A model generated the notes under the pieces. That model was given only the letters and a program-made list of their open reading frames with translations. It did not search any database and was not told where the DNA came from. A stretch of DNA of 18,062 nucleotides from Paenibacillus sp. FSL H7-0331 (GTDB lineage Bacteria > Bacillota > Bacilli > Paenibacillales > NBRC-103111): the NCBI RefSeq assembly GCF_001956045.1, contig NZ_MRTH01000068.1, positions 1-18,062 of the forward strand, written 5' to 3'. A program made the position numbers and the translations under genes. This document shows positions 13,808-18,062 of this stretch, in pieces (positions within the stretch are counted from its first letter, which is position 1; each line of letters opens with the position of its first letter).

Positions 13808-14010
13808 TTAACATTTTTTTGGCTTACTCCCGAATTCGATTTCGGAATGCGCCAGTACACGATATGGATGTTGCCGCGTTCCCCGATCTCAACTTTGGTG
13901 TAGCTGTTCAGCAAGTCTATGTCGGTCGAATAGCCTTGCGGTTTTGGTAGCTGCCTTGTGGTTACATGATCACAAAATAATAGTTTTTGTACATATGTCC
14001 GCAGGATCAC
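13783..14010 (-). other. unassigned reading frame, possible gene tail
   Basis: A minus-strand frame of 76 codons from GTG 14010, without a ribosome binding site. It ends inside the terminator hairpin. The part around PQGYSTDIDLLNSYTKVEIG and GNIHIVYWRI looks protein-like and faintly resembles the end of a serine recombinase, but this is weak. The N-terminal part does not look coding. It may be the tail of a lost gene. Confidence 0.25.
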
Positions 14011-14022
14011 CCGGCAGTTTTA

Positions 14023-14118
14023 TTAGAGAGTGCTGATGCCGACCTCCGCCACGCGTGCGACCTGCTCTAGGGTGGCGGCTGCGTCCTGAAATCGCTGCTC
14101 GCTCGATTCGTCAAGATC
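14023..14118 (-). pseudogene. TetR-family HTH fragment
   Basis: A minus-strand frame reading SSEQRFQDAAATLEQVARVA then EVGISTL before TAA at 14023-14025. This is the N-terminal helix-turn-helix of a TetR regulator, with an internal loss of about ten residues between DAAA and TLEQVA, and it ends where YRHF would follow. It overlaps, in a different frame, the end of the longer TetR remnant just upstream on the same strand, yet repeats the same HTH positions, so it must come from a second TetR gene. Confidence 0.55.
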
Positions 14119-14565
14119 GCGCTCGCGAGAATACTGAAGAGATGCTCAGCTCGTGGCGCGGACGAGGGCTGGTCGCCGAGCCACGCGAGAGCAGCAGCTA
14201 GCGAGAACAGGTCATCACCATTCATGTCGGTACGCGCTAGACCCTAGGCCTGAGCGCGAGTGAGAAGCCGCGTGCCTGCCGTTCGCAACGTGACGCACGA
14301 AGCATGGAGTGCGGACTCTGTGTCCTCCATGGCTGCGATCATCGCCGCCACAACACCTTGATAGTTGCCCGTGAATGTAACGACGTCGCGTAGCCACGAC
14401 ACGAGAACATCATCGGGTGAACTCGCAGTTTCGAGCTCACGTGCCTTTGCCGTCAGCTCATCGAAGCCTGCGCGGAGCAATGCATCAAGCAGCGCCTCTC
14501 TGGTCGGGAAATGACGATACAATGTGCCGATCCCGACGCCCGCTCTGCGAGCGATAAAGTAACGG
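14072..14565 (-). pseudogene. TetR-family regulator, truncated with internal stop
   Basis: Starts in the middle of the helix-turn-helix: IARRAGVGIGTLYRHFPTRE, then ALLDALLRAGFDELTAKARE and VTFTGNYQGVVAAMIAAMED. It continues to RLLTRAQA, where a TAG stands at 14244-14246. The same frame goes on with GLARTDMNGDDLFSLAAALA, WLGDQPSSAPRAEHLFSILA and SAIL, the expected end of the ligand domain of SbtR-like TetR proteins. The first 20-30 residues and the start codon are missing, cut near 14565 where GC-rich coding DNA gives way to AT-rich DNA. The higher GC content compared with the neighbours suggests acquisition from elsewhere. It probably once repressed the VOC gene downstream. Confidence 0.8.
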
Positions 14566-14679
14566 GCTGATTAGTTTATTAATAATAAAATAATCCGTAT
14601 CACAGTAAGCAGAGTTTTCGATTAACTGAAGTATAATAAGAGCGATGGAACAAAATATTGTGGACAAGGAGAGGTTAAG

Positions 14680-15498
14680 ATGACTCATCCCTATCGACCT
14701 ATACATTCGCCCATACTGCAGCCGGAATTGCATCGTCCTTGGTACCGTTGCCGGGAATATACGCCAAGTCGCCGCTTGGAATCGCATGTTGCTTCCTTTT
14801 GGACAATGGATTTTCAGCCCGTGTCGGAGCATCAATCGCATCGGATCATACCGGATGGTTGCGTCGATATCGTTGTGAACCTTCTTTCTCCTTCAAGCCG
14901 GAAGGCCGCCTATGTCGTAGGGCTGGCGACTCGATCTGAAATTTTGCATTTCTCTGAAGCTCGTTCGATATTCGGCATTCGGATTTATTCGGAATCGGCC
15001 CGGGCTATATTAAAATTTCCCCTCTCAGCGTTTATGGAACATCCTGTCTTTCTGGAAGAGGTCTGGGGCCTTGAAGGGCTGTATTGGGTCGAAGAAATCC
15101 TGAACGCAAAGACAACCTCGGACATCATTGAAATTGTCGAGCATAAATTATGCCAAAAGCTGACTGACAGCGATATGCCTACTCCTTCTTTGGTGTACCA
15201 AAGCATGCAGCTTATGTATGTCTACAAAGGGAATCTTTCCGTAACGAATCTAGCGGATAAGGTTCATTTCAGCGAAAGGCATCTAAGAAGGGTTTTCGAT
15301 AGGGAGATCGGATTAAGCCCGAAGGAGATGCTGGGAATCGTCCGGTTTCAAAGTATTCTACAGGAGTTTTATAGGGGAGGCTATTCCAGCTTGACGGATC
15401 TTGCGCTGAAATACGGTTACAACGATCAGTCTCATTTTGCCAATACCTTTACGCGTTACTATGGGTTGCCTCTTAAAAGACTGACTAAAAAGGGATAA
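14680..15498 (+). CDS. AraC-family transcriptional regulator
   Basis: A 272-residue regulator. The N-terminal part (about residues 20-150) has RLESHVASFWTMDFQP, IIPDGCVDIVVNL, VVGLATRSEILHF and SIFGIRIYSESARAIL, the pattern of the DUF6597-type sensing domain found in many AraC proteins. The C-terminal part (about 180-270) is a double helix-turn-helix: LADKVHFSERHLRRVFDREI, GLSPKEMLGIVRFQ and LALKYGYNDQSHFANTFTRY, ending with GLPLKRLTKKG. The ATG is set by AAGGAGAGG at 14666-14674. A TATAAT at 14632-14637 is a possible -10. The VOC gene follows after 87 bases in the same direction and is the likely target. Confidence 0.93.
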   Translation: MTHPYRPIHSPILQPELHRPWYRCREYTPSRRLESHVASFWTMDFQPVSEHQSHRIIPDGCVDIVVNLLSPSSRKAAYVVGLATRSEILHFSEARSIFGIRIYSESARAILKFPLSAFMEHPVFLEEVWGLEGLYWVEEILNAKTTSDIIEIVEHKLCQKLTDSDMPTPSLVYQSMQLMYVYKGNLSVTNLADKVHFSERHLRRVFDREIGLSPKEMLGIVRFQSILQEFYRGGYSSLTDLALKYGYNDQSHFANTFTRYYGLPLKRLTKKG

Positions 15499-15585
15499 AG
15501 AAGTCCGTTTTTTACTATATTGACAGTCGATACAATCGTTACAATGGGGGTGAAAAATAAATCACAATGATGGGAGTTACGAAGC

Positions 15586-15963
15586 ATGACGGTTAAGTTA
15601 AAGAGAGTCGCGATTTTCGTGGAACAGATGAAAAGGGCTTTGGATTTCTACCGTATGTTGGGATTCGAAATACCTGAAAGCGCCAACGAAGAACATCACG
15701 TTGAGGTGGAGCATACCGGAATTCGCTTGGCATTCGGCACATGGGAATCGGCGCAGGTCGTTTTGGACGGCTGGGAAGAGCCTGTTGGATATCGAATAGA
15801 GCTCGCATTTCAGTTTGACAGCCGCGAAGCGCTGGATGAATTGTACCGTCAATTGATGGTACATGGATATATCGGACATCGCGGGCCACGGGATACGCCT
15901 TGGGGGGAGCGCTACGCGATTGTAAAGGACCCCGATGGCAATTTAATTAGTCTTGTCGCTTAA
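15586..15963 (+). CDS. VOC-family protein
   Basis: A 125-residue glyoxalase-fold protein. First half: KLKRVAIFVEQMKRALDFYR then MLGFEIPESANEEHHVEVEH. Second half: YRIELAFQFDSREALDELYR, and GPRDTPWGERYAIVKDPDGN with LISLVA at the end. The PWG-RYA-VKDPDGN-ISL signature is typical. Possible metal or ligand residues cannot be assigned safely. The ribosome binding site is GGGAG at 15572-15576. Upstream, TTGACA (15520-15525) and TACAAT (15540-15545) are only 14 bases apart, shorter than the usual promoter spacing, so any promoter here would need activator help; the neighbouring AraC regulator is the obvious candidate. Confidence 0.9.
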   Translation: MTVKLKRVAIFVEQMKRALDFYRMLGFEIPESANEEHHVEVEHTGIRLAFGTWESAQVVLDGWEEPVGYRIELAFQFDSREALDELYRQLMVHGYIGHRGPRDTPWGERYAIVKDPDGNLISLVA

Positions 15964-16132
15964 GAGGAGAGAACCACTATTAGCGAATTCGAGAATGAAA
16001 AAACTAGGACTTAACCTGAGATATTCGATCGACTTTTCAGCTATCGGGTACGATTGTTCAATGGTTGACTGGTTTGCAAACAACCATTCTGAACAACAGG
16101 TTGTAGCCCACCCATCCTTCCGCTAATCGGAA
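15964..16132. other. intergenic stretch, ribosome-binding-like start without a gene
   Basis: GAGGAGAG lies right after the VOC stop but is not followed by a start codon with an open frame. The rest is repeat copy 5 and short hairpins. Confidence 0.4.
16043..16088. repeat. dispersed hairpin repeat, copy 5
   Basis: ATCGGGTACGATTGTTCAAT (16043-16062), overlapping a hairpin AATGGTTG (16060-16067) with CAACCATT (16081-16088). Same block-then-hairpin order as the other copies. Confidence 0.55.
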
Positions 16133-16180
16133 CCCCCACAGCTGGAACCCTCCGAACATAGAGGGGGCGTGGGGGGGGGG
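16133..16180. repeat. two-tier G/C hairpin and G10 run
   Basis: CCCCCAC (16133-16139) can pair with GTGGGGG (16169-16175), and inside it CCCTC (16148-16152) with GAGGG (16161-16165). Ten G in a row follow at 16171-16180. Together with GGGGG at 16163-16167 the tract could also form a G-quadruplex. The homopolymer is prone to length variation and sequencing error. Confidence 0.6.
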
Positions 16181-16186
16181 ATAAGA

Positions 16187-16290
16187 AGCTGGAGCGACAG
16201 GATTTCTTATAAGGAGAATCCGGTGGCGACGGGGGAAGAGGAGAAGGCTTGAGCAGTTATACAGGTTGTGACAAGAGTACGTCGTCGCTC
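16187..16290 (+). repeat. structured repeat A (possible IS110-type bridge-RNA region)
   Basis: Bases 16187-16240 match 17697-17750 without gaps at 42 of 54 positions. Shared landmarks are AGCTGGAGCGA, TTTC-TA, AGAATCCG and GGGGAAGAG, then GGTTGTGACA at 16264-16273. The centre carries a local palindrome, CTTATAAG, enclosed by GGATT and AATCC. No transposase gene follows. IS110-family elements carry a structured bridge RNA in a non-coding end, and an IS110 remnant is present at the start of the window. The link to this family is an inference. Confidence 0.4.
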
Positions 16291-16544
16291 ATGTGACGAT
16301 GTGCTCCTTTGCTTTGTGTTCAGGAGTATCGAGGTCAACACGAAGTCAAGGAATGGGGTGAACGTACTTACAAAACGGTAATGTTGATTTTGGGAAGCTT
16401 TGTATTCTACATTCTGCCCCCCACCTTTTGAAAGTTGAAAGACACTGCGATTTTGCTCGTGTCGGACGACCACCATCGTTATGCTGGAGCTGTATGTTGC
16501 CCTACAGCGCCTCACTCGCATGCGATTCCACTTGATTCACAACC
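16291..16544. other. intergenic stretch without a supported gene
   Basis: A minus-strand reading frame covers much of 16207-16521, but it has no ribosome binding site or recognisable domain and overlaps the repeat. No terminator for the oxidoreductase gene is obvious. Confidence 0.35.
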
Positions 16545-17624
16545 TCACCCGCGAGAAACAGCGGGATCATCCCTTAAGTGGTCCTTAAATCGGGAGAGTC
16601 GACAAGGGTCTAATTCACTTCTTGCTTCCCGATCGATTATTTCACTTGCAGCCAGACGCGCAATCAGCGGCGCCAGCGTAATCGCAGAATGCATCACCGT
16701 AAGATAAAGTCCTTTTATATGATCATGGAAGCCCACGATCGGATAGCCGTCTTCAGGCATTGGTCTCATCCCAACCTTGATGCTTTCCAGTTTCAATTGC
16801 TTCCCGCCCTTCAGACTGCGACGCAACGTCTCGAACGCTCGCTTGCCGACCGCCTCTGGCCCGTTTTCCTCCGACTCGTCGATATAATCTTCCGCAGCCA
16901 GCAGCGTATGATCCGTCAGTTGACGCGCTTCAAATTTCGCATTTGAAATTAAGGTGCGTATCAGCCTATTCGCAGTTTTCATTCGAATCAGAATGGAAGG
17001 CGACGGCGTTACCGGCACGGGATAACCTAACGGGTCGCAAAGTTCGGGTACGCCCGTGCCTGCGGCCAATACCACGACATCCGACTCCAGAAAACCCTTG
17101 GAGGTATGGATGCCGACCAGGCAGGAATCTTTTTGCTGCAGCTGTGTAACGTTGGTACCGAACTGAACTTTTGCTCCGTACTCCCGCGCTTTGCTCAACA
17201 ACAGCTCCGTTAAACCTACCGGATCCACCGCACCTTCTTCGCTAGCAAACATCGCTTGATCCGGATATTCTTCCAGATTCGGTTCCAATGCCTCAAGCTG
17301 CTCCCGGTTTAATTTTTGAAAGCGGAGTTGCTCCCTTAGGGTCGGATTGCCCCAAGTCAACGCTCCGTGCCAATGAATTTGCAGTTCGGGCAACTCTTGC
17401 TGAATCGCATGATATTCTTCACAAGCCGCATCGTACAAATGCCAGTATTCAGGAGCCACCCTATGCGTCGTATGTATCCAGGCAAAAGATTTTTCCGTGA
17501 CTTCACGCGACGCGGCGGGGTGTCGTTCAATAACGATTACATCTTGATTTCGTTTGGCCAGCTGATAGGCCACGGACGCCCCGACAATCCCTGCGCCAAT
17601 AATCACGATTTTTTGTTTTTTCAA
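16545..17624 (-). CDS. FAD-dependent oxidoreductase (DadA / glycine oxidase type)
   Basis: A 359-residue flavoenzyme of the DAO family, which oxidises D-amino acids, sarcosine, glycine or similar amines. The N-terminal Rossmann fold is complete: IVIIGAGIVGASVAYQLAKR then DVIVIERHP, with the GxGxxG motif and the acidic residue that binds the adenosine ribose. Further family marks are VVVLAAGTGVPELCDPLGYP in the FAD domain, KVGMRPMPEDGYPIVGF, and LYLTVMHSAITLAPLIARLA near the C-terminus, where HSGITLAP is more usual. The exact substrate cannot be told. The start is TTG 17624, fixed by AAAGGGGGAG 6 bases upstream. It is a single-gene unit flanked by two copies of a non-coding repeat. Confidence 0.92.
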   Translation of the reverse strand: MKKQKIVIIGAGIVGASVAYQLAKRNQDVIVIERHPAASREVTEKSFAWIHTTHRVAPEYWHLYDAACEEYHAIQQELPELQIHWHGALTWGNPTLREQLRFQKLNREQLEALEPNLEEYPDQAMFASEEGAVDPVGLTELLLSKAREYGAKVQFGTNVTQLQQKDSCLVGIHTSKGFLESDVVVLAAGTGVPELCDPLGYPVPVTPSPSILIRMKTANRLIRTLISNAKFEARQLTDHTLLAAEDYIDESEENGPEAVGKRAFETLRRSLKGGKQLKLESIKVGMRPMPEDGYPIVGFHDHIKGLYLTVMHSAITLAPLIARLAASEIIDREARSELDPCRLSRFKDHLRDDPAVSRG

Positions 17625-17648
17625 TAATTACTCCCCCTTTGTCACCCT

Positions 17649-17657
17649 ATTGTAACA
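17649..17657 (-). promoter_or_regulatory. extended -10 promoter of the oxidoreductase gene
   Basis: On the minus strand TGTTACAAT fits the extended -10 form (TGn followed by TACAAT) about 25 bases before the TTG start. No clear -35 is seen. Confidence 0.5.
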
Positions 17658-17696
17658 TAGGCGTCATGATAATCCGACGTCATAACATACGAGGGC

Positions 17697-17850
17697 AGCT
17701 GGAGCGATTGGGTTTCCTACGCGTAGAATCCGATTGCTACAGGGGAAGAGTAAGAACCGAGATGCCGCGTTGGACGCGGGTTTGGGGGTTGTGACAGATT
17801 GAAAGCAAGTGACCTGTTGCGGCCCTTTTTGGGCTTGCTGTTCAACAACT
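17697..17850 (+). repeat. structured repeat B (possible IS110-type bridge-RNA region)
   Basis: Counterpart of the repeat at 16187. AGCGATTGGGTT (17703-17714) pairs with AATCCGATTGCT (17727-17738), 12 pairs with three G-U, enclosing the palindrome CTACGCGTAG. A second hairpin, CCGCG-TTGGA-CGCGG (17765-17779), is absent from repeat A. GGTTGTGACA follows at 17787-17796. This is a well-structured RNA candidate. The assignment to IS110 ends is an inference. Confidence 0.45.
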
Positions 17851-18062
17851 TGCAAACAAGAGGTTGGAGAAAGTGGTTGCAGAGACCAGAGTCGACAGCA
17901 ATAAAACAGAAAAAGTGTCAAGGTCAGATGTGGGAACGATCAATCCTGCCACTACCCAAGTTCGCTACGCTAAACATTCCTGTTAGTGCTAAGAAATAGG
18001 CTTTGTCAAAAAAGGAGCGCCTCGGTATGATGGGTTTGTCGACGGGTTTGTAACCCATAACC
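17851..18062. other. window end, no complete gene
   Basis: No gene is supported. An AAAGGAG at 18011-18017 precedes ATG 18027, but that frame stops after eight codons. It might be the start of a damaged transposase or of something that continues beyond the window. Confidence 0.3.

Noticed and set aside
15520..15545. Standard promoter for the VOC gene (TTGACA / TACAAT)
   Set aside because: The spacer is only 14 bases, so it is mentioned with the gene but not called as a promoter.
18027..18053. Start of a transposase at the window end
   Set aside because: The frame stops after eight codons; nothing matches the IS110 N-terminus.

Overview
The window reads as a Bacillota chromosome segment, most likely Paenibacillus or a close relative such as Cohnella. 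The evidence is strong AGGAGG-type ribosome binding sites, GTG and TTG starts, a YesN/YesM-type AraC response regulator and sensor kinase beside CUT1 sugar ABC permeases, a perfect cre box, and many hairpin-plus-T terminators. The genus is an inference from gene content, not a search result.

Layout. 1-540 holds a frameshifted, truncated IS110-type transposase remnant. 587-5452 is a sugar-sensing and uptake locus: YesN-like response regulator, YesM-like kinase, a perfect cre box, a permease lacking its N-terminal third, and a complete second permease. No gene for the solute-binding protein is present, and the cre/RBS leader runs straight into the shortened permease, which suggests a deletion. 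5453-6360 has no convincing gene but contains a compact 149-bp element with inverted ends, internal repeats and a near-perfect palindrome (5890-6038). 6361-7074 holds a small membrane protein and the tail of a PhnB-like VOC gene. 7152-9021 is an intact three-gene operon: an ECF sigma factor with a SnoaL-like extension, an SRPBCC/AHSA1 protein and a DoxX-like membrane protein.

9190-10040 is decayed: a frameshifted small membrane protein and a broken GGDEF gene. 10080-11418 (minus strand) is a TetR-map operon encoding a complete type I methionine aminopeptidase. 11912-13004 holds two more dead genes: an isochorismatase-family hydrolase with an internal stop and a deletion, and the C-terminal half of a second map. 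13257-14570 (minus strand) has a VOC gene with a palindromic operator, then fragments of two TetR genes. 14680-15963 is an AraC-type regulator followed by a VOC protein. 16545-17624 (minus strand) is a DadA-type FAD oxidoreductase flanked by two diverged copies of a structured non-coding repeat that may come from IS110-type left ends.

Two themes dominate. First, gene decay is dense: at least eight broken genes in 18 kb, beside regulators and operons that look intact. Second, non-coding repeats are rich: a dispersed 'GGGTACGATAGTTCAATGA plus hairpin' family in at least five places, the 149-bp mini-element, and the paired bridge-RNA-like repeats. The strongest candidates for something undescribed are the mini-element, the repeat pair around the oxidoreductase, and the probable deletion fusion in the ABC operon.
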